Positions 1-6,910 of a stretch of DNA of 9,970 nucleotides are shown piece by piece. The position numbers were made by a program, and so were the translations under genes. Position 1 is the stretch's first letter. Each line of letters opens with the position of its first letter. Below the pieces are notes generated by a model that made no database searches, was not told where the DNA came from, and worked only from the letters and a program-made list of their open reading frames with translations. The stretch is from Saprospiraceae bacterium (GTDB taxonomy: Bacteria > Bacteroidota > Bacteroidia > Chitinophagales > Saprospiraceae): assembly GCA_013001805.1 (NCBI GenBank), contig JABDLW010000166.1:1-9970 (forward strand). Direction: 5' to 3'.

Positions 1-1760
1 ATCGCATGGAAGTGCACCTTGATACAGAAAGTCATCAATTTGAAGGCAAGCAGACTTTGTTTTACACCAATCATTCACCTGATACCCTGCGAAAGGTTTT
101 TTACCACCTTTATTTCAATGCTTTTCAACCCGGGAGTATGATGGATATCCGCTCCCAAAACCTCCCTGATCCCGATTCCCGTGTGGGTGGTAAGATATCA
201 GCATTGGAAGCAGAAGAAATGGGCTACCTAAAGGTCAATAAACTCTTGCAAGATGGACAAGAGACTTCAATAATTCATGACGAAACGATACTGGAGGTTA
301 GGCTGGCCACACCCATGGTCCCGGGCGATGTTGCAACATTGGAGATGACATTTACCGGTCAGGTACCCGTGCAAATTCGCCGGTCCGGACGCGACAATGC
401 GGAAGGCATTGCTTACTCAATGGGTCAATGGTATCCTAAAATGTGCGCATACGATGAGCAGGGATGGCATGCAAACCCTTACGTCGCCAGAGAATTCTAT
501 GGTGTATGGGGCAACTACGATGTCAAAATTTCATTAAATGCAAAGTACATAGTGGCAGCGACAGGTACCCTGCAAAATCCTGATGATATAGGGTTTGGCT
601 ATTCCGACCGGGAGGTATTTCATAAACCAAAAAATGATCTGACATGGCACTTCAAGGCGAGAAATGTCCACGATTTTATGTGGGCTGCGGATCCTGATTA
701 TAAACATGAGTCGGTTGAGGTAGCAGGTGGTACCAGGCTGCACTTTTTTTATCAGCCTTCCAAACGCAATCAGGATGCCTGGGCGGCGCTGCCAACGGTA
801 ATGTCAAAAGCCTGGCCGATGATCGAGGATAGTTATGGTGACTATCCATACGATTCCTACTCATTCATACAGGGGGGCGATGCGGGGATGGAATATCCTA
901 TGGCAACATTAATCACTGGAGAAAGGAGCGTGGGAAGTTTGATTGGAGTGGCTATTCATGAGGTCATGCATGCTTGGTTTCATACCTTGTTGGCCAATAA
1001 TGAGAGTCTATATTCCTGGATGGACGAAGGTTTTTCCACTTTTGCGACCAGCACTATAATGAACCAATTACGCAAGGACAAGAGCATTCCGGGTGAGTAC
1101 ACTCCCTCACCCTTCGTAGATCTCTATAATGGATACAGAAACCTGATTAAGTCCGGTAGAGAGGAACCTCTCTCAACGCATGCTGATCATTTTATGACCA
1201 ATTATGGGTACGGGGTTGCCTCCTATACCAAAGGAGCTGTCTTTTTAAAACAACTCGAGTATATTGTTGGTAATGAGACTTTTAACAAAAGTATGTTAAA
1301 CTATTACTATAAATGGAGATTTCGCCATCCCAACCCCAATGACCTGATCCGGATTTTTGAAAAGGAATCAGATTTAGAGCTGGATTGGTATCGTGAATAC
1401 TTCGTCAATTCTATCAAAGTGATTGAATATGGTATTGATGCTATAAGAGCAGAAAACCAAACCTCCATTGTCACAATTTCAAAACTAGGAACTATGCCAA
1501 TGCCCATAGATGTAGAAGTCTCTTATAAAGATGGATCGACCAGTATGCATACGATACCGCTCAAGATTATGCGTGGTGCCAAGCAGTCTGACCTGGGAAG
1601 AGATGTGCAAGTCGAACCTGACTGGCCCTGGACCAATCCCAGCTATGAGTTGGTAATCAAGAAATCAATCGATAAAATTGAATCAGTGAGAATCGATCCT
1701 TCGCTTCGCCTGGCCGACTTCGATCTCTCTAACAACATGGTCGAGCCAGATGATAATTGA
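1..1760 (+). CDS. M1 family zinc metallopeptidase (aminopeptidase), N-terminus cut by window edge
   Basis: Gluzincin aminopeptidase, expected to remove N-terminal residues from peptides, probably in the envelope. Counting from the first ATG in the window (position 6), the zinc site is HEVMH at residues 318-322, with the third ligand Glu341 in WMDEGFSTFA, giving HExxH-x18-E. The substrate-binding loop is AGMEYP at 293-298, where classical M1 enzymes have GAMEN; the Tyr variant is familiar in Bacteroidota. Tyr407 in SYTKGA is the likely transition-state tyrosine. About 180 residues follow it and there is no long ERAP-type C-terminal domain. The frame is open to the left edge, and the first visible residues are already inside the N-terminal beta domain, so the ATG at 6 is probably internal and a signal peptide would lie upstream. 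It ends in TGA only 3 bp from the stop of the convergent permease gene. Family assignment is firm; substrate is unknown. Confidence 0.93.
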   Translation, partial: RMEVHLDTESHQFEGKQTLFYTNHSPDTLRKVFYHLYFNAFQPGSMMDIRSQNLPDPDSRVGGKISALEAEEMGYLKVNKLLQDGQETSIIHDETILEVRLATPMVPGDVATLEMTFTGQVPVQIRRSGRDNAEGIAYSMGQWYPKMCAYDEQGWHANPYVAREFYGVWGNYDVKISLNAKYIVAATGTLQNPDDIGFGYSDREVFHKPKNDLTWHFKARNVHDFMWAADPDYKHESVEVAGGTRLHFFYQPSKRNQDAWAALPTVMSKAWPMIEDSYGDYPYDSYSFIQGGDAGMEYPMATLITGERSVGSLIGVAIHEVMHAWFHTLLANNESLYSWMDEGFSTFATSTIMNQLRKDKSIPGEYTPSPFVDLYNGYRNLIKSGREEPLSTHADHFMTNYGYGVASYTKGAVFLKQLEYIVGNETFNKSMLNYYYKWRFRHPNPNDLIRIFEKESDLELDWYREYFVNSIKVIEYGIDAIRAENQTSIVTISKLGTMPMPIDVEVSYKDGSTSMHTIPLKIMRGAKQSDLGRDVQVEPDWPWTNPSYELVIKKSIDKIESVRIDPSLRLADFDLSNNMVEPDDN

Positions 1761-1763
1761 GGA

Positions 1764-2582
1764 CTACAAATCCTTCGTTTTTATTAAATAGTATGAAGCC
1801 ATTACAAAAAGGAGTATGTAGATTACAGAGGTAAGGCTGGCTTCCAACGGAGTCAAGTAAATGTCCAGATCGCCACTTTCTACCAGATCCTTAGTGATGG
1901 ATACATCTCCCAGAGGTAATGGTGTTAAGTCTTCAAAAGCATTCGCTGGATAGAAGTGCATAGAGCGGTTATCTGCAAACCCTTTATGAAAAAACCACCT
2001 GATCATGGGTTCAATAAAAATGGTGTACGCAAAGTATATGAAGACCGATGCTGCAGTCCTGCGAATTACCACCGTAATGAGAATTGCCAGGGACATATAT
2101 CCGGAACACATAAGCCAGTAGCGTAAAAAGTGAGAACTCCGATCGAACACACCTGCCAGTTTTTCTGCCGGAGTATAGAGGTATCCCATGACCAGAACAC
2201 AAATCAAATAATAGAGACTGGCAAGAAAACTGATCACGAGAAGGAATCCAATTTTACTCAAGAATAGTTCCTCCCGGGTTAAGCCCGAAATGATGTTCTG
2301 ACGGAATGTACGTTGGCTAAACTCACTGCTGAATATATAGATTGCCAGGAAACCCAAGAAGAAATAAGCCAGCCAACTCCCACTATAAGCAAGAAATGAC
2401 CAAATGGTGGGGAATTCAACAACCATCCGGGGACTTAGACCAGGTACCGAAATGTTCATCGACTTCACGGCGAGAAGAATTAGGGGAAGCAGTATGGAAT
2501 AAACCAAAACCATCATCTGGAATACTCCATTCTTTCTGAACTTTAGCCACTCTAACCGTAAATAATAGACCATAAATGCCAT
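1764..2582 (-). CDS. ABC-2 type transporter permease
   Basis: Inner-membrane subunit of a two-component ABC exporter, paired with the ATPase encoded just upstream. The 272 residues carry about six hydrophobic segments, near residues 22-45, 60-86, 108-134, 150-170, 175-196 and 246-268, with a short basic N-terminus (RLEWLKFRKNG) typical of ABC-2 permeases of the BcrB/NatB kind. The ATG directly follows the TAA of the ATPase gene with no spacer and in the same frame, so translation is surely coupled. An alternative start is Met4. It ends in TAG, 3 bp from the end of the M1 peptidase gene on the other strand. The substrate cannot be read from the sequence; lipid, antibiotic or peptide export are all open. 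Confidence 0.88.
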   Translation of the reverse strand: MAFMVYYLRLEWLKFRKNGVFQMMVLVYSILLPLILLAVKSMNISVPGLSPRMVVEFPTIWSFLAYSGSWLAYFFLGFLAIYIFSSEFSQRTFRQNIISGLTREELFLSKIGFLLVISFLASLYYLICVLVMGYLYTPAEKLAGVFDRSSHFLRYWLMCSGYMSLAILITVVIRRTAASVFIYFAYTIFIEPMIRWFFHKGFADNRSMHFYPANAFEDLTPLPLGDVSITKDLVESGDLDIYLTPLEASLTSVIYILLFVMASYYLIKTKDL

Positions 2583-3467
2583 TTATTTTATGATTTCCAG
2601 GAACTCATCCTCCAAGCTATGTCTCTTCTTTTGCAGATGATTTGCCACAATGCCTTTATTCATCAGCTCCAGGTTCATAGCCCCTACATCAAAATTTGCC
2701 GACACGGAAATCTCAAAGAAGTTCATTTTTCGGATAATGTTACTAACTCCTTCAAAGGAATGTAAGGCTTGCTCTAACCGACTTAAATCAACAGAACCAA
2801 CTTCCACAGTGATTTCATCAGAAAGAATCGCACCAACCGGTCCGTGAGTCAGGAGTTCTCCTTTCTTGAGGATGGCCACATGAGTGCATACCTTTTCTAC
2901 CTCATCCAGCATGTGACTGGCCATGATGATGGTCTTGCCCATGCTGGCAATGTCACTAATAGTTGATCTGACATCTGCAATTCCTTCCGGATCAAGACCA
3001 TTGGTAGGCTCATCAAGAATCAATACCTCGGGATCGCCAACTAAAGCAGCGGCAATAGCTAATCTTTGTCGCATACCCAGGGAATATGAGATGAATTTAG
3101 ATTTTCTTCTATCCGACAACTGAACTAGTTCAAGAAGTTCAGAAAAGTCAGATTCATGTGATCGTTTTATATGTCTGATTATGCCGAGATTATCATCTGC
3201 ATCAAGGTAGGGATAGAAATTTGGCGTCTCCAGCAGTGCTCCGAGTCTGGTCCGGACCGACCGACCATATTTGCCATCAAACCATTGAAACATGCCCTTA
3301 TCCTGCCGAATGATGCCTAAGACGATACTCAAGGTGGTGGTTTTACCACTCCCGTTTGGTCCCAAAATACCATAGACCTGGCCTGGTTCTACCTCGAGAT
3401 CCAGATTTTTGATTGCTTCGATTCTACCATAAGATTTAGTAATGCCATGGATTGACAGTATCTTCAT
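2583..3467 (-). CDS. ABC exporter ATP-binding protein (BcrA/NatA-like)
   Basis: Cytoplasmic ATPase that drives the permease encoded next to it. Visible motifs: Walker A GPNGSGKTT at 36-44; a Q-loop region reading LLETPNFYPYL at 78-88, with Glu80 at the usual Gln position, a pattern seen in BcrA and lantibiotic-immunity (LanF) ATPases; signature YSLGMRQR at 128-135; Walker B VLILDEP at 148-154; D-loop GLDP at 157-160; switch His185. About 90 residues follow the core, as is usual for this group. The resemblance to BcrA/LanF is by motif only and does not prove resistance to a peptide antibiotic. The ATG at 3467 follows a TAnnTTTG-like box by 4 nt, so the transcript may be leaderless. It forms a two-gene operon with the permease. 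Confidence 0.93.
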   Translation of the reverse strand: MKILSIHGITKSYGRIEAIKNLDLEVEPGQVYGILGPNGSGKTTTLSIVLGIIRQDKGMFQWFDGKYGRSVRTRLGALLETPNFYPYLDADDNLGIIRHIKRSHESDFSELLELVQLSDRRKSKFISYSLGMRQRLAIAAALVGDPEVLILDEPTNGLDPEGIADVRSTISDIASMGKTIIMASHMLDEVEKVCTHVAILKKGELLTHGPVGAILSDEITVEVGSVDLSRLEQALHSFEGVSNIIRKMNFFEISVSANFDVGAMNLELMNKGIVANHLQKKRHSLEDEFLEIIK

Positions 3468-3471
3468 AAGG

Positions 3472-3499
3472 TAAATCTACAATGAAATTAAATAGTCAA
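3472..3499 (-). promoter_or_regulatory. Predicted Bacteroidota-type promoter of the ABC exporter operon
   Basis: On the minus strand a TTG (3499-3497) is followed after 17 nt by TAGATTTA (3479-3472), which matches the phylum's -7 consensus TAnnTTTG except for its last base. The spacing falls within the 17-23 nt described for Flavobacterium promoters. The box ends 4 nt before the ATG, so the transcript would have almost no leader. This is a prediction from pattern only. Confidence 0.5.
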
Positions 3500-3532
3500 T
3501 TGCAAATGCGGTAAAAAGTCAATTTACTTTCG
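3500..3532 (+). promoter_or_regulatory. Predicted promoter of the tandem-ATPase ABC gene
   Basis: TTG at 3500-3502 is followed after 22 nt by TACTTTCG at 3525-3532, one mismatch from TAnnTTTG. Transcription would start near 3538, giving a leader of roughly 30 nt to the ATG at 3567. The TTG lies in the palindrome CAATTG (3497-3502), whose other strand supplies the -33 of the divergent ABC exporter operon. Confidence 0.4.
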
Positions 3533-3566
3533 AAGTTCGGAATGTCAAGTCCGGGTGCTGTGGCAA

Positions 3567-5114
3567 ATGAAGGATACTGAAAAATTGAAAAACATACTAG
3601 CGGTAAAAGATCTCTCGGTAAATTACCTCCTGGAGGATGGATCCAGGTATCCCGCATTGAAACGGATACAAATAGAGCTCAAACCTGGTACTATTCACGC
3701 GGTTATTGGGCAAACGGGATCGGGAAAATCTACTCTGGGAAAAGCCATTCTCGATAACCTAAGTAATGTTGAATTAGGAAGGGAATCGAGCATAGTAATC
3801 ATGGAAACGGAGGTATTGTCACTTTCTGCCGTAGCACGTCGCCGGACCATTTGTGATTGGTGTGCCTCACTACCTCAGAATCCACTTTTAGCAATGAATC
3901 CTACATTAATTTGTGGCGCACAGGTAGCTGAAGCCTTTAAGACGAAGACACAAAACCAGAGGAGGGCCGTAATTGATTTGTTTGTAGACATGCAACTGGA
4001 GGAGCCAGAGACGATTTATTCTGCTTATCCGCATCAGCTTTCCCTGGGTCAGCTACAAAGAGTCTGCCTGGCTATGGCTTTGGCTCGCAAACCGCGAATT
4101 ATTGTAGCTGATGAACCTTTTTCATCACTTGATCCGGTTAATAGCTCAATTTTATCCTCACTGTTTGGCAGACTGGCCGAGTCAGAAGGCACCTCCTTTC
4201 TCTTCATTACACATGATCTTAAACTTGCCTCAAAGTTAGCTCATGCCTGGACGTGGATCGATGGTGGAGAAGTGATCGCCAAGGGCAACAACCCCCTTTT
4301 GCAAACGGCACATTTACCCGACCGGGCACAAAAAGTAATTGACGCTTTCCACGCAATGCAGATCTCCTTACCAGGGGAGAAAACAAAGGAGGAGTGCTTA
4401 CTTTCAACTGAAGATATCACTTATTATCATGGTGTCCGACGTGATTTTTGGCGGCAACGTAGAGAAAAGACAGCGACTTTGCAATCGATAGGATTTAGTG
4501 TACATAGAGGGGAGTTCGTTGGTTTAGTTGGTCCTTCCGGCAGTGGTAAGAGTACACTTGCCAAGATTTTAGGGGGCTTAATTGATGATTTTATTGGCAA
4601 TATGAAGTATGCCTGGCCTAAGAGCGATTATTTTCGCCATGTCCAATATATAATGCAAGATGCCTCAACGTCTCTTGCACCGCTGCTGAATGTAAGTACA
4701 ATACTCAAAGATGCATATACTTCATTTTATAAAGCCCGTTCGCAGCAGCAAGTGGATGAGTTGGTCAGGAAAGTCCTGGAAGATGTTGCGCTCGACCCAA
4801 GCTATCTCAAAAAGTTTCGTCATCAATTGTCTGGGGGTGAAAAGCAACGAATAGCTCTGGCCAGAGCCCTGGTGGTAGCTCCAAAAATTTTAATTCTTGA
4901 TGAATCTCTAAGTGCGCTTGACCGATTTGTCCAGGCAGAAATCCTGAATCTTCTGCAAACTTTGATCGATAAATACGAAATGTGTATTATCCTGGTGAGC
5001 CATGATGTAGACTTGATCGCCGGACACTGTGGAAGGGTGCTGGAACTCGACCATGGCAAGGTAATTTACTCGGGCAAACCCCGCATTTTCAATGGATCTG
5101 GCGATCTCCTTTGA
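3567..5114 (+). CDS. ABC transporter protein with two fused ATP-binding domains (Opp/Dpp-type)
   Basis: Two complete nucleotide-binding domains in one chain, as in YejF, GsiA and other fused OppD-OppF proteins that power peptide or nickel importers. Numbering from the ATG at 3567 (515 aa): the first domain has Walker A GQTGSGKST at 48-56, a Q-loop followed by the Opp-like NPLLAMNP, signature LSLGQLQR at 158-165 and Walker B with Asp182-Glu183. The second has Walker A GPSGSGKST at 322-330, a QDASTSLAP loop, the canonical signature LSGGEKQR at 421-428, and Walker B with Asp445-Glu446 followed by Ser instead of Pro. The first signature has Leu for the second residue of LSGGQ and is slightly degenerate. 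An in-frame GTG at 3555 would add four residues; ATG is preferred because neither start has a Shine-Dalgarno. No permease or binding protein is adjacent, so its partners must be encoded elsewhere. Confidence 0.88.
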   Translation: MKDTEKLKNILAVKDLSVNYLLEDGSRYPALKRIQIELKPGTIHAVIGQTGSGKSTLGKAILDNLSNVELGRESSIVIMETEVLSLSAVARRRTICDWCASLPQNPLLAMNPTLICGAQVAEAFKTKTQNQRRAVIDLFVDMQLEEPETIYSAYPHQLSLGQLQRVCLAMALARKPRIIVADEPFSSLDPVNSSILSSLFGRLAESEGTSFLFITHDLKLASKLAHAWTWIDGGEVIAKGNNPLLQTAHLPDRAQKVIDAFHAMQISLPGEKTKEECLLSTEDITYYHGVRRDFWRQRREKTATLQSIGFSVHRGEFVGLVGPSGSGKSTLAKILGGLIDDFIGNMKYAWPKSDYFRHVQYIMQDASTSLAPLLNVSTILKDAYTSFYKARSQQQVDELVRKVLEDVALDPSYLKKFRHQLSGGEKQRIALARALVVAPKILILDESLSALDRFVQAEILNLLQTLIDKYEMCIILVSHDVDLIAGHCGRVLELDHGKVIYSGKPRIFNGSGDLL

Positions 5115-5132
5115 AAAATCGTATAAAATTTA

Positions 5133-5168
5133 AGACGTTATGCAACCAAATAGGCCACATATACGTCT
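5133..5168 (+). terminator. Weak hairpin after the tandem-ATPase gene, possible terminator
   Basis: The left arm AGACGTTATG (5133-5142) pairs with CATATACGTCT (5158-5168) as ten base pairs with one bulged T, around a 15-nt loop. It begins 18 bp after the TGA of the tandem-ATPase gene. There is no clean T-run after it, so it may be only an mRNA-stabilising structure or chance. Confidence 0.22.
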
Positions 5169-5232
5169 ATTGTTTAAGAGAACTTTAAAGACTGAAGAAT
5201 TGAGTTTAACAAAACATTAAAGATTTTTGCCA

Positions 5233-5240
5233 TACTTTTG
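5233..5240 (+). promoter_or_regulatory. Exact TAnnTTTG -7 box upstream of the small ORF
   Basis: TACTTTTG matches the Bacteroidota -7 consensus at every fixed base and ends 20 nt before the ATG at 5261, so a short leader of about 15 nt would result. No TTG lies 17-23 nt upstream, so the -33 element is missing or degenerate. This box is the main reason to take the short ORF after it seriously. Confidence 0.45.
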
Positions 5241-5260
5241 GCTTAACGAAACCATACTGT

Positions 5261-5449
5261 ATGAAAACCTTGAGAATATTAGGCATTTTACTTCTGATTT
5301 TGATTTCAGCAGGGTGTTTTCTGTACCTGAATTATTGCCCGGACTCACTCTATGGTGAGTTTACCATAAGTAACACAGAATTGACTGATGTGAAAATTTC
5401 AAAGTTCATAGTGGAATCTCTAAAGAAAGTTGCACTTTCTAGTTTCTAA
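5261..5449 (+). CDS. Small exported or lipoprotein-like protein, unrecognised (possibly a remnant)
   Basis: A 62-residue ORF whose first 19 residues form a classical export signal: Lys2 and Arg5, a hydrophobic core of Leu and Ile, then SAGC at 16-19. This resembles a lipobox with Ser at -3, so a lipoprotein is possible; an uncleaved membrane anchor is the alternative. The remaining 43 residues have no motif I recognise. It follows an exact TAnnTTTG box by 20 nt, which argues for expression. It overlaps the end of fmt tail to tail by 11 bp and could not extend further in any frame without running antisense through fmt. It may be a true short protein or the surviving start of a longer exported protein whose 3' part was lost. 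Confidence 0.45.
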   Translation: MKTLRILGILLLILISAGCFLYLNYCPDSLYGEFTISNTELTDVKISKFIVESLKKVALSSF

Positions 5450-6386
5450 GTTGGATGACATCGGATTGTGCTAAATCATAACCATTTAGAAACGAAGATA
5501 CATCCATCTTTTTCTTACCTTGTAATTGTACTTCCTTAAATTCGACGTAGCCATCGTAGGTGTATAACCGTAATTTTTCCCTTCCCAGAGCTACAAGCGA
5601 TCCCGGTTTATTACTGTGTTTCAAAATTGAGTGGGAGCTGCCAAATATCTTTAGAGTCAATTGATCCATCATAATCCAGGCCCCTGGATAAGGACTAAGT
5701 CCTCGAATAAAATTATAGATCTGATGCGCTGAGAGTGATGAATCGATTTGACAGTCTTCATGAAATATTTTTGGTGCGCGAGTAGCGAGGGAATGATCTT
5801 GTTCTTTTAATTGTACTACCCCAAAGAGTAAGTCTCTTACTGATCTTGAAACCAGGGCTGCTCCTTCGTACATCATCTTATCGTGGAGATCACCGGCAGA
5901 ATCTGTTTCTTCGATTGGTAGTGTCTTTTGATGAATAATATTTCCTGTATCGATTTCCTTGGCAATCAAAAACGTAGTTAGTCCGCTAATTTTTTCTCCT
6001 TTGATAATGGCCCAATTGATAGGAGCCGCTCCCCGGTATGCCGGTAGTAGGGAAGCATGCAGGTTCATGGTGCCATATTTTGGTGCACTCCAGATTACTT
6101 CCGGTAACATCCGAAAGGCTACCACCACAGCCAAATCTGCATGCAGTTTTTGAAACTGGTCGACAAATTTTTGTGCTTTAAGGTTTGCTGGTTGTAAAAC
6201 CGGAAGGTGGTGTGTGATTGCTGCTTTTTTTACTTCCGATTGTATGATTGTCTTTCTACCCCGGCCACCGAGTTTGTCAACTGCAGTGATTACCGCGACA
6301 ACTTGTAGGTCCTTATCCGCGATAAGTGCTTCTAGGGTTGGCACCGCGAAAGAAGGCGTGCCCATAAATACAATCCGCTTCTTCAT
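5439..6386 (-). CDS. fmt: Methionyl-tRNA formyltransferase
   Basis: Transfers a formyl group from 10-formyl-tetrahydrofolate to Met on initiator tRNA, in the cytoplasm, before translation initiation. The N-terminal hydrolase-like fold opens with IVFMGTPSFAVPTLEAL. The loop that contacts the tRNA acceptor end reads DKLGGRGRK at 37-45. The formyl-transfer triad is visible as Asn108, His110 (NLHASLLPAYRGAAP) and Asp146 (EIDTGNI). The length of 315 residues matches the family, and residues from about 205 on form the C-terminal tRNA-binding domain, so it looks intact. In many bacteria fmt sits next to def (peptide deformylase); no def is present here. The ATG at 6386 follows a TAGATTTA box by 4 nt, so a leaderless mRNA is likely. 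It ends with TAG inside the small convergent ORF. Confidence 0.97.
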   Translation of the reverse strand: MKKRIVFMGTPSFAVPTLEALIADKDLQVVAVITAVDKLGGRGRKTIIQSEVKKAAITHHLPVLQPANLKAQKFVDQFQKLHADLAVVVAFRMLPEVIWSAPKYGTMNLHASLLPAYRGAAPINWAIIKGEKISGLTTFLIAKEIDTGNIIHQKTLPIEETDSAGDLHDKMMYEGAALVSRSVRDLLFGVVQLKEQDHSLATRAPKIFHEDCQIDSSLSAHQIYNFIRGLSPYPGAWIMMDQLTLKIFGSSHSILKHSNKPGSLVALGREKLRLYTYDGYVEFKEVQLQGKKKMDVSSFLNGYDLAQSDVIQLRN

Positions 6387-6390
6387 TCGG

Positions 6391-6416
6391 TAAATCTACA
6401 TAATATCACTTTCCAA
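6391..6416 (-). promoter_or_regulatory. Predicted promoter of fmt, immediately next to its start codon
   Basis: On the minus strand TAGATTTA (6398-6391) matches TAnnTTTG except for the last base and ends 4 nt before the ATG. A TTG (6416-6414) lies 15 nt upstream, slightly closer than the usual 17-23. The twelve bases TGTAGATTTACC and their distance to ATGAAGA are identical to the promoter of the ABC exporter operon at 3481-3461. Confidence 0.42.
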
Positions 6417-6449
6417 CTAAACTTATGCAAATTTTCAGTTAAGCATTGG

Positions 6450-6457
6450 TATTTTTG
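6450..6457 (+). promoter_or_regulatory. Exact TAnnTTTG -7 box for the 6515 gene set
   Basis: TATTTTTG fits the -7 consensus at every fixed position. Transcription would begin around 6463, leaving a leader of about 50 nt to the ATG at 6515. No TTG is found at the -33 distance (that stretch reads ATGCAAATTT), so promoter strength is uncertain. Confidence 0.35.
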
Positions 6458-6501
6458 TGCTATGACCTGTTTATATGCGCCACGCAGATTTGATGATGCA
6501 A

Positions 6502-6523
6502 ATGTTTCCTACACATGAAACAT
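6502..6523. repeat. Inverted repeat across the start codon of the 6515 gene
   Basis: Perfect 7-bp arms ATGTTTC (6502-6508) and GAAACAT (6517-6523) flank an 8-bp spacer, and the ATG at 6515-6517 lies at the spacer/right-arm border. The outer bases resemble a parS half-site pair, but parS has a 4-bp centre. It could be an operator or an RNA hairpin that covers the start codon, or chance. Confidence 0.4.
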
Positions 6524-6910
6524 AGGGTGTCGGTGCTGATGCGTCATTTTCGCATCGTACTCCTGATGATGTTGATTCCAGCAACGCTATGGTGCCAGGG
6601 AGTTGTCTTACATGGAAATGTATATGAAGCTGGAAGTCGAGTGCCGCTAACTGGTATAAAAATCAAGGTCAAGTTCAATCATCTCACTGAAGACCTCCGT
6701 GAGATAAGAGTTGATAAGGGAGGTTTTTTTCAAGTGGTGCTCTTACCGGATTCTGAAATTGAGGTTATAGTCGAGAACCCTCATTTTCTTCCCTTTAACC
6801 AGCGTGTTTCAACCTACGGGAAGAAGGAGGGTGACAAAGTATTTGTAAGTATCGAACTAGGTAGAAAAACAATCGACCGGTCTGATGATCAGGCACATAC
6901 TGGTCATTAG
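6515..6910 (+). CDS. Secreted protein with carboxypeptidase-regulatory-like beta domain (upstream half of a split reading frame)
   Basis: 131 residues beginning with a signal peptide: basic start, hydrophobic stretch IVLLMMLIPATLW at about 14-26, and likely cleavage near Cys27-Gln28. Met9 (position 6539) is an alternative start that gives a more compact signal. Residues 30-116 read like the small beta-sandwich found in CarboxypepD_reg-like proteins: a VLHGNVYEAGSRVPLTGI opening, then DKGGFFQVVLLPDSEIEVIVE. The role is probably structural or binding in the periplasm or outer envelope. The frame ends at TAG 6908-6910 and continues without any shift into the next 164 codons, which carry a SPOR-like domain. 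The original product was therefore probably one 295-296-residue protein. Whether this is a nonsense mutation, a sequencing error or a real boundary cannot be decided here. Confidence 0.68.
   Translation: MKHRVSVLMRHFRIVLLMMLIPATLWCQGVVLHGNVYEAGSRVPLTGIKIKVKFNHLTEDLREIRVDKGGFFQVVLLPDSEIEVIVENPHFLPFNQRVSTYGKKEGDKVFVSIELGRKTIDRSDDQAHTGH

Noticed and set aside
2583..3467. Calling the ABC pair a bacitracin or lantibiotic resistance system
   Set aside because: The ETPNFYPYL motif is shared by many BcrA/NatA-like ATPases of unknown substrate, and no peptide-antibiotic sensor or biosynthesis gene is nearby.
3542..3580. Short upstream ORF (12 sense codons) overlapping the start of the tandem-ATPase gene
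   Set aside because: It has no start signal and no recognisable leader-peptide or attenuator structure; an ORF this short is expected by chance.
6503..6522. Candidate parS site (TGTTTC...GAAACA)
   Set aside because: The two half-sites are 8 bp apart; canonical parS has the 4-bp centre ACGT. No other parS-like 16-mer was seen in the window.
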